From contig NZ_CP038800.1 in assembly GCF_024400535.1 (NCBI RefSeq), positions 62,001-126,000 on the forward strand: DNA of 64,000 nucleotides. Direction: 5' to 3'. The DNA is from Treponema denticola (GTDB taxonomy: Bacteria > Spirochaetota > Spirochaetia > Treponematales > Treponemataceae). Below are positions 1 through 7,180 of the stretch, piece after piece (positions within the stretch are counted from its first letter, which is position 1; every line of letters begins with the position of its first letter). Position numbers and translations under genes: made by a program. Under the pieces are notes generated by a model, which was given only the letters and a program-made list of their open reading frames with translations, did no database searches and had not been told where the DNA came from.

Positions 1-95
1 AAATTGTTTGCAACAAATTCCGCCCTCAAAGGATCTCCCGGTAGAAGAATTTTATCGGCAATTTCTCCTTGTTTTGCAGCTATATGAACACTCAT
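1..95 (-). CDS. deoD: Purine nucleoside phosphorylase, N-terminal part (runs off the window)
   Basis: Only the first 31 codons are inside the window. Read on the minus strand from the ATG at 95-93, the protein begins [16 protein letters not shown] and continues with [13 protein letters not shown]. That is the characteristic start of hexameric DeoD-type purine nucleoside phosphorylase, including the phosphate-binding GDP segment. The family splits purine (deoxy)nucleosides into base and (deoxy)ribose-1-phosphate in salvage. A strong Shine-Dalgarno, GGAGG, lies 5 nt upstream of the ATG. The leader is about 180 nt and full of hairpins (109-255). The start choice is secure. The rest of the gene cannot be judged. 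Confidence 0.88.
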   Translation of the reverse strand, partial: MSVHIAAKQGEIADKILLPGDPLRAEFVANN

Positions 96-98
96 CTT

Positions 99-267
99 CA
101 CCTCCAATAAAAACCTTTTGCAGGAAATATCAATTTCCGAAAAAAGGTTTTTCAAGCGGTTTGTTTACAAACCGCATACAATATGCGATGTTTTGTGCTT
201 TGCACAAAACTCGTCAGATAAACAGTGAGGCAGAATTCCTGCCGAGCTGTTTATCACACCTCCAATA
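99..267. repeat. Hairpin-array insert flanked by an 11-bp direct repeat in the deoD leader
   Basis: The 11-mer CACCTCCAATA occurs at 99-109 and again at 257-267, and it includes the deoD Shine-Dalgarno complement. The roughly 147 bp between the two copies consists almost entirely of perfect inverted repeats. These are 109-119 with 142-152 (inner stem 123-128 with 133-138), 156-164 with 167-175, 174-178 with 182-186, 190-198 with 202-210, and 217-225 with 247-255 (inner stem 229-233 with 239-243). The flanking direct repeat looks like a target-site duplication. A small palindromic, MITE-like insertion that regenerated the ribosome binding site is therefore plausible. A structured regulatory leader is the alternative. 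Confidence 0.6.
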
Positions 268-283
268 TATCTGCGATAATATA

Positions 284-312
284 AGTATACCCTATTCAAA
301 ACTAAAGTGCAA
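284..312 (-). promoter_or_regulatory. Predicted deoD promoter
   Basis: On the minus strand TTGCAC (307-312) and TATACT (284-289) are separated by exactly 17 bp. Transcription would start near 277, which puts the whole hairpin array in the 5' untranslated region of deoD. Confidence 0.6.
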
Positions 313-327
313 GACAACGCTTGGATT

Positions 328-386
328 TAAAAGGCTCTTATGGATACCTCTTTTATTAAAAAAATATTACAAAATTGATTTCTGTG
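328..386 (+). mobile_element. Remnant of the 3' end of an ISAs1-family insertion sequence
   Basis: Positions 334-378 encode ALMDTSFIKKILQN followed by a stop. This matches the transposase C terminus of the complete copy (ALMDISFIKKILQN) with one substitution. The 16 bp at 371-386, AAAATTGATTTCTGTG, match the right terminal inverted repeat of the complete copies. Everything upstream of about 328 is gone. The terminal G at 386 is 18 bp from the -35 hexamer of the next promoter. Confidence 0.85.
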
Positions 387-404
387 TTGAGGCAATGCGC
401 AGGC

Positions 405-433
405 TTGACAACTTACAAAGTGATTGCTAAAAT
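405..433 (+). promoter_or_regulatory. Predicted promoter of the metallo-beta-lactamase-fold gene
   Basis: TTGACA (405-410) and TAAAAT (428-433) have a 17-bp spacer. The predicted start is near 440. The leader carries a small perfect hairpin (446-453 with 458-465) before the GGAGG site. Confidence 0.65.
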
Positions 434-498
434 AATAAGTAGGAACTAAAAACTTCAGTTTTTAGAAATGCCCATATATTAATATAGGAGGTGTTTTT

Positions 499-1308
499 AT
501 GAGTTTGATGGATTATTTTGCAATTCACGTTGTTCCGAAACTGTATAGAGGAAAAGGAGCTTTTCATCCTGCGGAAACCGGAAAATTGACGGAAACGGTA
601 AGCTGCGTAAGAGAGTACGATGTTAATATCTTTTTTATCCGCAAAGGTAACACTCTGATCGCAATAGATTCCGGATACAAAAATCATCATGCTCTCTTGC
701 CGGGATGTAAAAAAATCGGAATCGATCCTAAAGCGGTTCAGGCGCTGTTTCTTACACATGCAGATCCGGATCATGCAGGCGGCTTGGATATTCGTTGTGA
801 GAATTGTTTTATTAACGCTGAAATTTATCTAGGCGAAATTGAAGAAAATTATCTGACAAATACCATATATCGTAAAAAAATCGGCCCGTTCGGATTAAAA
901 AATTCCGTGAAAATAAAAGACAATTATCACCTTCTTAAAGACGGCCAATCCGTTTCCGTCGGTGATTTGACAATTCAGCCGTTTTTAGTTCCCGGTCATA
1001 CTCTCGGGCATTTAATGTATTTAATCGACAACGAACTGCTTTTTACGGGAGACTCCATTGCGCTGAATCAAGAAGGCGGATGGTGTTTTTTTGATCTGTT
1101 TAACTACAACAGTGAAATGAATATTGAATCCTTGAAAGCATTAAAAGAAAAACTGGATTTAAATAGAATTAAGTATGTATTTACTTCCCATAACGGATTT
1201 ACGGATAAAGTGAAGGATGTCTTTGCGCATGTTGATGTTATTCCAAAATGGAATGAAAAAGGATTTATATTTGATAAAACGGCCCCTTATGATTGTTTTG
1301 CCGATTAA
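499..1308 (+). CDS. Metallo-beta-lactamase-fold hydrolase
   Basis: A 269-residue, apparently cytoplasmic protein with the metallo-beta-lactamase fold. The metal motif is THADPDHAGG at residues 86-95, with Asp at the position where the classical HxHxDH motif has its second His. Later ligands are visible as GHTLGH (around 168), the Asp of LLFTGDS (around 185) and the His of TSHNGF (around 235). This layout is common in lactonase-like and uncharacterised MBL hydrolases, and the substrate cannot be named. GGAGG lies 8 nt before the ATG, and a promoter with perfect spacing is at 405-433. An ISAs1-family element is inserted immediately after the stop codon (target duplication starts at 1312), so the reading frame is intact. 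Confidence 0.8.
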   Translation: MSLMDYFAIHVVPKLYRGKGAFHPAETGKLTETVSCVREYDVNIFFIRKGNTLIAIDSGYKNHHALLPGCKKIGIDPKAVQALFLTHADPDHAGGLDIRCENCFINAEIYLGEIEENYLTNTIYRKKIGPFGLKNSVKIKDNYHLLKDGQSVSVGDLTIQPFLVPGHTLGHLMYLIDNELLFTGDSIALNQEGGWCFFDLFNYNSEMNIESLKALKEKLDLNRIKYVFTSHNGFTDKVKDVFAHVDVIPKWNEKGFIFDKTAPYDCFAD

Positions 1309-1311
1309 CAA

Positions 1312-1320
1312 TATTTTTCG
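1312..1320. repeat. 9-bp target-site duplication of the ISAs1-family copy (second half at 2492-2500)
   Basis: TATTTTTCG at 1312-1320 is repeated exactly at 2492-2500, directly outside the two element ends. This fixes the element boundaries and indicates a fairly recent insertion. Confidence 0.9.
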
Positions 1321-2491
1321 CACGGAAATCAATTTTACTAAAAACTGCCGATAATGTAGGTATGGAAATAGAAAATATATTTGATTACTTTAACGACATC
1401 AAAATAATAAGCAATTACGACGGATATTTTTACAGCGTAAATGAAGCTTTAAAAATATTACTACTTGGACTTCTTTGCGGCCGTAAAAACATTAGAGAAA
1501 TACACGAATGGGCAACTGCCGACATTATAAAAGATAGGCTCAATAAAGAATTCGGCATAAAAAAGATACCTTGCTATTATTGGCTAACCTGTCTACTTAA
1601 ATTGATAAACATAGACTCATTAAACGAATGTTTTATGAATATGGCTGAAGCTCTTATCAAAGAATACGGTACAGAAAAGCCTCTTACAATAGCGATAGAC
1701 GGAAAAACTATCCGTTCAACAGATAAAATGAGCAGCTATGAAAGTCCGCTGCACATAGTCTCTGCACAAGTTGCAGAATTTGGTATAACATTGGCACAAA
1801 AGTGTGTTAAAGGAAAGACAAATGAGATACCTACGGTTCAATCTCTTATAAAAACTCTTAATATAAAAGGGCATATAATCGTTGCAGATGCCTTAAATTG
1901 TCAAAAGAAACGGCAAAATCATAAAAGAAGGAAAAGGGGACTATTTATTGTCGGTAAAGGGAACCAGCCTTTATTAAAAGCGGATATTGAAGAATATGTT
2001 CAAGATGAAATTCTAAGAAAACAAATGGACACGGCTTGTAAAAGTGAAAAAAATCGTGAAAGAGTTGAAAAGCGAACAGCCTTCTGCACAACTAATTTAG
2101 GTTGGATGGATAATACGGATGAATGGGAGGGGTTAAGCTGTATTGGAGCTATTCATTCAGAGTTTAAGAGTAAGAAAGGAAAGAGTGATGAATGGCATTA
2201 TTATATTTCGAGCAGAAAACTTACAGCTCAACAGCTATTGGATATAGCAAGAAAAGAATGGGTTGTAGAAACCATGCATTGGTTATTAGATGTTCATTTT
2301 AGAGAAGACTTTTGTCGGCTTTTAGATAAAAATCTACAACAAGCCTTGAACATAGGACGGAAAGTGGCGTTAAATTTGGTCTCGCGATACAAACAAAAAA
2401 ATGCACCTAAATCTTCTTTGTCACACATTATGTTTAAAGCTCTCATGGATATATCTTTTATCAAAAAAATATTACAAAATTGATTTCCATG
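1321..2491 (+). mobile_element. Complete ISAs1-family insertion sequence (copy 1)
   Basis: The element is 1171 bp. Its left end is CACGGAAATCAATTTT (1321-1336), and its right end, read outward-in, is CATGGAAATCAATTTT (2491-2476). These form near-perfect 16-bp terminal inverted repeats. It is flanked by the 9-bp duplication TATTTTTCG and carries a single transposase frame. It lies in the short gap between the MBL-fold gene and an orphan promoter. A second, frameshifted copy is at 40606-41781 and a remnant is at 328-386. Confidence 0.93.
1362..2483 (+). CDS. ISAs1-family DDE transposase, open but with an internally frame-shifted segment
   Basis: The protein has 373 residues from the ATG at 1362. 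A longer frame opens upstream, but it runs through the terminal repeat. Family landmarks are the first catalytic Asp in TIAIDGKTIR, the second in IVADALNCQ and the Glu in EWVVETMHWLLDVHF. Right after ALNCQ the sequence reads KKRQNHKRRKRGLFIVGKGNQP, where family members have a QKETAK...GDYLL.VKGNQP pattern. Copy 2 encodes that normal pattern. DNA comparison shows that copy 1 is one A short in each of three nearby A-runs (about 1908-1965). The three losses restore the frame but replace about 20 residues next to the second catalytic Asp. Activity is doubtful unless these are assembly errors. Confidence 0.85.
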   Translation: MEIENIFDYFNDIKIISNYDGYFYSVNEALKILLLGLLCGRKNIREIHEWATADIIKDRLNKEFGIKKIPCYYWLTCLLKLINIDSLNECFMNMAEALIKEYGTEKPLTIAIDGKTIRSTDKMSSYESPLHIVSAQVAEFGITLAQKCVKGKTNEIPTVQSLIKTLNIKGHIIVADALNCQKKRQNHKRRKRGLFIVGKGNQPLLKADIEEYVQDEILRKQMDTACKSEKNRERVEKRTAFCTTNLGWMDNTDEWEGLSCIGAIHSEFKSKKGKSDEWHYYISSRKLTAQQLLDIARKEWVVETMHWLLDVHFREDFCRLLDKNLQQALNIGRKVALNLVSRYKQKNAPKSSLSHIMFKALMDISFIKKILQN

Positions 2492-2509
2492 TATTTTTCG
2501 TAAAACCGC

Positions 2510-2538
2510 TTGACATTTATTTAAAAATTAAGTATATT
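2510..2538 (+). promoter_or_regulatory. Strong predicted promoter with no following gene
   Basis: TTGACA (2510-2515), a 17-bp spacer and TATATT (2533-2538). It lies 18 bp from the right end of insertion-sequence copy 1. The predicted start is near 2545 and the next signal is the terminator at 2580-2618, so a transcript of about 75 nt is expected. Confidence 0.65.
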
Positions 2539-2544
2539 AAATTC

Positions 2545-2618
2545 ACACACAGAAGATACACACTATTATTCTATTCACAAGCAGCCCTTTCTCCTCCTTT
2601 TCGGGCTGCTTTCTTTTT
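2545..2618 (+). ncRNA. Candidate small RNA between an orphan promoter and a terminator
   Basis: A consensus promoter (2510-2538) and an intrinsic terminator (2580-2618) frame about 75 nt with no start codon plus ribosome binding site. This could be a true small RNA, or the leftover transcription unit of a gene destroyed by rearrangement near the insertion sequence. I recognise no known RNA family in it. Confidence 0.35.
2580..2618 (+). terminator. Intrinsic terminator
   Basis: Stem AGCAGCCC (2580-2587) pairs with GGGCTGCT (2603-2610). The loop is pyrimidine-rich and the stem is followed by TTCTTTTTAT. Confidence 0.65.
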
Positions 2619-2880
2619 ATTTATAGTCCAAGCTTTTTATATAGAACTTCAGCTGAAAAAACAAGGCTATCCGGTTTCTATTCATTTATTTAATCGCAGC
2701 GTGCGCAAAGCGTTGATATAGCTTTAATTAAAGAAATAACCGGCCTTCCCGAAGCAGAGATTGAAAAAACTATAGGGTAACTCGAGTACCCGTGCGGAGA
2801 ACCGCTTTACCCATAGACTGGGGCTATGCCGCCTTGAGGGGGAAAGCGGCTGCCGACAGTGATTACTATAGCCTATAAGG
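2619..2880. other. Intergenic stretch with a short gene remnant
   Basis: Positions 2714-2780 on the plus strand encode DIALIKEITGLPEAEIEKTIG and a stop. This resembles the conserved tail of small PD-(D/E)XK/Rpn-type proteins that are frequent in treponemes, but the rest of such a gene is missing. From 2781 to 2880 there is a more GC-rich piece with partial inverted repeats in which I see no gene. Confidence 0.35.
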
Positions 2881-5800
2881 TTAGTTTGCAGTATGACCGG
2901 AAGTATTATTGCAATGGCCTTCAATTACAGAGCCGCCCGTCCCATGGTTTTCAATTGTGCCTCCCGTCCAGTTAAATGTGCCATTTTCGTTATATACAGC
3001 GATCCCTTTTTTAGGAGTATCTGTTACTCTATTAAAAGAAAGTTGTCCTTTTCTTAAGTTAAGGGTTCCGCCGGATGCAATATAAACGCCGCCGCCGTTA
3101 GTTGCCGTATTGCCGATAATCTTAGCACCATTGCCATCTGCGCCATTTTGAAGCGTCAATGTGCATTTCCCGCCGACATAGATGCCGCCGCCCTTGCCGT
3201 CCGCTTTGTTTGCTTCTCCTGCGCCCGTGCCGCCTATGGTGCAGCCTTTGATGATTACGGTGGAGGCAGTGCTGCTGTCCTTTGTTGCGTAGATTGCGCC
3301 GCCGTTTTGCGCCTCATTGCCCTTAATGATGCAGTTTGTTAGGATAACGGTTGTGCCGCTTGCGTAGATAGCTCCGCCGTCGCCTGCAGCACCAGTCCCG
3401 GCTACCTTTCCGCCTGTGAGCGTCAGGTTTTCAAGGGTAAGGGTTACACCGCTTGCCACGTTGAAGATGCGGTGCTTCGCTGCGGGGGCATCCGCACCGC
3501 CCGAGTTTGCGTTAAGAATATCCGAAACCGCTACGTTTTTGCCCTTTATCGTGAGGTCTTTATCGATGACGATTTCGCCTGAGTTGCCGAAATCGCTTGT
3601 CGCTTTAATTTCTCCGTTTACGGTTATGGTGCTGCCTTCGGGGGCATCCTGCACAAGCTTTAGCAATTTTTCCCATGCGCCGCTATCCGAGCCGTTTACG
3701 GTTGTGTTTAGCTTTTGCAACTTTCCGTCGCTCTTTATTTTCCATACATACTCCGAGTCTTGCGGTGTTACGCTGAATCTGGTGTAGTTTTTCACTATAC
3801 CTGCTGTTATATCGCCCGTAAGCACCGTATTTGTATCGCTATACTGTTCTGGCGTAATGCGGGCAATAATAGGCTCGTTACTCCTCAAAGTACCGTCTAC
3901 TTGAATCGAAGTGCCGTTTGCAAGATACACATCGTTTTTGCCCCGCGTATTTGTATCGTCGCCCGTTGAGGGGGTGATAAGGGTGTTGCGTGTCAGTTTA
4001 AGTATTCCTCCATCTTCAACGTAAACCGCCCCACCGGTACTTGCATTTCCTCCTTCAAGTTTTATGTCTTTCAGATTAAGCACCGTGCCGCTTCCGCTTA
4101 TTTTGAAAATGCGTCCATTTCCGTCTGCATTTATTGTATAAATCGGACTGCCTGATTTGGGTATCAGTTTAAGATTTTTGCCGCCCGATACAGCTATTTC
4201 GGTATCACCGGAAGGAGCTGTAAGGTTGCCGTCAATGTTAATCTGAATTTCGTTTCCGGCAGGAGAATTTTTCACAACGTTTTTAAGCTCGCCGTAAGCG
4301 GTAACAGCATTTATAACCTTAATATGCACTGTAATTTCAGGGCCTGCTAAGGAGTCTTTTTCAGCCCATACGTTGAGAGTGAATGAAGCTGCACCAGTTA
4401 ATGATATGTGTAATTCTCCAGCTGATGAAGTTTCGGCTCCGCCGTTCAGTTTATACTTTACAGTTGCACCGCTGTCTGCACGCGGAGATAGTACAACCTT
4501 TGCCGCTCCGTTTAAACTATAAATAAGCAGCGGCTTTGCAGCATCATAGCTTCCTGCATCGGGTACGATGTCTTCGGAAACATATCCTTTAGCGGCTGCG
4601 GAAATACAGTGCAAATAGGGATCGCTGTGGTTAAAGTCCTGCATTAGTTTAAGGACGGGAAGCTCCCGCCATAACAGCTTAATAAAAAAAGGTTTTTCAT
4701 TGCTGTCATCATAGCCGCTTAATTGCGCTTTCAGGGTAATTTTGTATAGCGCTTCGTTTTCGTCTGCGGCGAGAGCCGGCAAGTTTACCGCGGCGCTCGT
4801 TGTGCCGCTTACCGTCTCACTGCCTATCTGCATCCAGCTGCTGCCGTTTTTCTTATAGATTATTCCAGTTATACCGGCTCCGCTTTGTACAGTCTTTGCA
4901 GTCAATATTTTTCCGCTTATACCTGCAAATGTCTTCGGATTGCTTTCCGTTGTTCCCGTTATTGCGGTTAAGCCGTCAAACAATTCCACATCGGAGAGCT
5001 TATTTTTTTGGGTACTTACCTCTATAACATTAGAACTGAGGCCCTGTGCGTCTTTTATGCTGACGGCGTATGTTTTTACAGCCCCTCCTAGTTTAACATC
5101 GGTCTTTAATCGGAGAAGACCGCTCCCCGCAGGAAGCGGATGGGCCGTGTCGAGCGTACTTACGGCACCTGGAGCTAAAAGGTCTCCGCCTGTTGCAAAA
5201 TCCGTACCTGTTACGCTCAAAGTAATGGCCGGAAGTAACACGCCGCCTGCCGTAATATTCATTGTGTTAATGTCTTTATGTACACTCTGACCGCCTATCA
5301 TTGTGTCCATATCTTTTGCGCGGAATAAAAGCACATAGTAATGGTTGCCGTCCGCATCAGACGTTTTTCCGATCCCCGCGTACTCTAAAACAGGAGCAGT
5401 GTCGACCTTTAGGCTCAAATCGAATTTTCTATTGAATTTTCTGCCGTCTGTGGAAACAAGGGTAAGCTCGGCCCCGATATTTCCGTTACTCCATTCGTGA
5501 GCCTGTAAAAAAGCTTTTTTATATGTAAGAATGAGAGTATCAGGTGCCGTCTGCTTTAATGTATAGTCCGTGCCGGACTCAGGCTGCAGCGACAATCCGG
5601 GAAAGCGGATAACCTTTCCTGCATCAGCAGAAGAAGTAGGCATAGTGAATGTAAATTTATTCGGATTGTGCAGTTTAACCGTAGCCCTTATATCTTCCGA
5701 TGACGGTATGTACAATAAGTCTTTCGCATCTTTTTTATATACTTTATCGATAGTATAGTCTTTAACATATGACTCTGTCGACCAATAGGCGAAAAAATCT

Positions 5801-5892
5801 TCCGGATCATCCAGAAATTGTTTACAAGCTGTAAGTAATACAGCAGCTGTCAGTGCCGCTGCAATCGTTAAAATCCGCAAAATTTTTTTCAT
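2881..5892 (-). CDS. Large surface lipoprotein with Pmp-like beta-helix repeats
   Basis: The protein has 1003 residues. The signal peptide ends in the lipobox LLTAC (lipidated Cys at 23), so it is an exported lipoprotein. Residues about 60-400 hold Ig-like or cadherin-like strands. The C-terminal 450 residues carry repeated right-handed beta-helix motifs of the polymorphic-membrane-protein kind, for example GGAVYVEDGG, GGAIYASGTTVILTNC, GGGIYVGGKCTLTL and GGGVYIASGGTLNLRKG, where GG.(I/V)Y is the repeating element. The family is known for surface-exposed, variable spirochaete and chlamydial proteins. A function such as adhesion is inference. The coding sequence is more GC-rich than its neighbours. 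The gene is monocistronic with its own promoter (5943-5971). The ATG at 5892 is preceded by AGGAG. Confidence 0.75.
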   Translation of the reverse strand: MKKILRILTIAAALTAAVLLTACKQFLDDPEDFFAYWSTESYVKDYTIDKVYKKDAKDLLYIPSSEDIRATVKLHNPNKFTFTMPTSSADAGKVIRFPGLSLQPESGTDYTLKQTAPDTLILTYKKAFLQAHEWSNGNIGAELTLVSTDGRKFNRKFDLSLKVDTAPVLEYAGIGKTSDADGNHYYVLLFRAKDMDTMIGGQSVHKDINTMNITAGGVLLPAITLSVTGTDFATGGDLLAPGAVSTLDTAHPLPAGSGLLRLKTDVKLGGAVKTYAVSIKDAQGLSSNVIEVSTQKNKLSDVELFDGLTAITGTTESNPKTFAGISGKILTAKTVQSGAGITGIIYKKNGSSWMQIGSETVSGTTSAAVNLPALAADENEALYKITLKAQLSGYDDSNEKPFFIKLLWRELPVLKLMQDFNHSDPYLHCISAAAKGYVSEDIVPDAGSYDAAKPLLIYSLNGAAKVVLSPRADSGATVKYKLNGGAETSSAGELHISLTGAASFTLNVWAEKDSLAGPEITVHIKVINAVTAYGELKNVVKNSPAGNEIQINIDGNLTAPSGDTEIAVSGGKNLKLIPKSGSPIYTINADGNGRIFKISGSGTVLNLKDIKLEGGNASTGGAVYVEDGGILKLTRNTLITPSTGDDTNTRGKNDVYLANGTSIQVDGTLRSNEPIIARITPEQYSDTNTVLTGDITAGIVKNYTRFSVTPQDSEYVWKIKSDGKLQKLNTTVNGSDSGAWEKLLKLVQDAPEGSTITVNGEIKATSDFGNSGEIVIDKDLTIKGKNVAVSDILNANSGGADAPAAKHRIFNVASGVTLTLENLTLTGGKVAGTGAAGDGGAIYASGTTVILTNCIIKGNEAQNGGAIYATKDSSTASTVIIKGCTIGGTGAGEANKADGKGGGIYVGGKCTLTLQNGADGNGAKIIGNTATNGGGVYIASGGTLNLRKGQLSFNRVTDTPKKGIAVYNENGTFNWTGGTIENHGTGGSVIEGHCNNTSGHTAN

Positions 5893-5942
5893 ATATGGAT
5901 ACTCCTAATTTCAAGTTGAAGTGGCGAACAGCATATAATTGC

Positions 5943-5971
5943 AATATAGCCAATTTAAAAGCAAATTTCAA
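5943..5971 (-). promoter_or_regulatory. Predicted promoter of the beta-helix lipoprotein gene
   Basis: On the minus strand TTGAAA (5966-5971) and TATATT (5943-5948) are separated by exactly 17 bp. The start would be about 45 nt upstream of the ATG. Confidence 0.6.
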
Positions 5972-5998
5972 CAGGAAAAATTACGTATACCGCATTAT

Positions 5999-7156
5999 TT
6001 ATAAAATATTGATTAGGCGCAAGACATCTTTCATTGTTGAGGTCAAATCCGACTCGGCTGTTTTTTTTGCTTGACTGAAAGGTACGGCAAGACGGTTTAT
6101 GCTGAATACGGCGGAAACTCCCATTTTATAAATATCGTCTATACCCTCTTCTGCATCGCCTACGACAGCTATCACAGGTACATTTTTCTTTTTGGCTCTT
6201 TGGGCAACGCCTGCAACAACCTTTCCTCTTAAACTTTGACTATCCAATTTGCCTTCTCCCGTAAAAACAAAATCGGTATTATCCAGTTTTTTTTCAAAGT
6301 CAACCGTATCAAGAACAATTTCAATACCCATTTTTAACTCGGAACCTAAAAAGACAAGAGTTCCGTAGCCCATGCCTCCGGCAGCCCCAGCCCCGGGGAT
6401 TTCTGCCGTTTCAGAACCGGAATTGAGGGATGCTGTTTTTCCTGCAACCAAGGCCAGATGTTTTAGTCCTTGGTCGAGTTCTTCAACCATGCCGGGGTCG
6501 GCTCCTTTTTGCGGAGCAAAGATGTAGGCTGCTCCGGTTTTTCCGAAAAGAGGATTATCTATATCGCACATAGTCGTAAATCTTGCTTTTTTTACGAGGG
6601 GATTTAAGCCGGTCATATCTATGCGTTCAATATTTTTTAAAGTTCCGCCTGCCGGAATAAAACTTTTTCCTTCCTTATCAAAAAACTTGACTCCCAAGGC
6701 TGCTGCAGCTCCGCAGCCGCCGTCATTTGTCGCACTTCCTCCCAAACCGATTATAATATTTGTACAGCCGTTTTTAAGGGCATCGGCTATGAGTTCACCT
6801 ACTCCATAGGTCGTGGTAAGGGATGGATTAAGCCTTCCCAACGCAATAGGGAGGCCCGCACAGGCGGCCATTTCAATTACGGCAGTCTTTTCGACATTCG
6901 GGTCTTCATTTTTTAAAATACCGTAAAAGCCTTCCATTTCTTCAAAAAAAGGATTTTTGACTTTAACCGTTTTTTTTATGCCGCCTATAGCTTCTAAAAA
7001 GGCTTCGACACTGCCCTCCCCGCCGTCTGCGACAGGGATTGAAAGAGTTTGAGCTTCAGGGAAAATCTCTTTTATCGCATTTTTCATCAAAGTGCATATT
7101 CGAGCCGAGCTCATTGTTCCCTTAAAGGAATCGGGGATAAGCAGTATCTTTTTCAT
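5999..7156 (-). CDS. glxK: Glycerate kinase
   Basis: The protein has 385 residues, the usual length of the GlxK/GarK family, which phosphorylates D-glycerate (2- or 3-phosphoglycerate is formed, depending on subtype). Visible family motifs are the N-terminal IPDSFKGTMSS, the glycine-rich GLGGSATNDGGCGAAAALG (around 137-155) and the C-terminal TGEGKLDSQSLRGKVVAGVA. The gene starts 24 bp after the stop of the GntP-type permease and most likely shares its transcript. That supports uptake of a sugar acid or glycerate followed by phosphorylation. The ATG at 7156 follows a weak AGAGG site. Confidence 0.9.
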   Translation of the reverse strand: MKKILLIPDSFKGTMSSARICTLMKNAIKEIFPEAQTLSIPVADGGEGSVEAFLEAIGGIKKTVKVKNPFFEEMEGFYGILKNEDPNVEKTAVIEMAACAGLPIALGRLNPSLTTTYGVGELIADALKNGCTNIIIGLGGSATNDGGCGAAAALGVKFFDKEGKSFIPAGGTLKNIERIDMTGLNPLVKKARFTTMCDIDNPLFGKTGAAYIFAPQKGADPGMVEELDQGLKHLALVAGKTASLNSGSETAEIPGAGAAGGMGYGTLVFLGSELKMGIEIVLDTVDFEKKLDNTDFVFTGEGKLDSQSLRGKVVAGVAQRAKKKNVPVIAVVGDAEEGIDDIYKMGVSAVFSINRLAVPFSQAKKTAESDLTSTMKDVLRLINIL

Positions 7157-7180
7157 AGATTTAACCTCTTTTAAATCGTT

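Noticed and set aside
8-430. A 140-codon plus-strand frame at the window start
   Set aside because: It lies antisense to the deoD start, runs through the hairpin array and reads the insertion-sequence remnant out of frame. No ribosome binding site.
1293-1361. Upstream extension of the transposase frame to 1293
   Set aside because: It would begin outside the element, inside the MBL-fold gene end. The ATG at 1362 lies inside the terminal repeat boundary and matches the family start.
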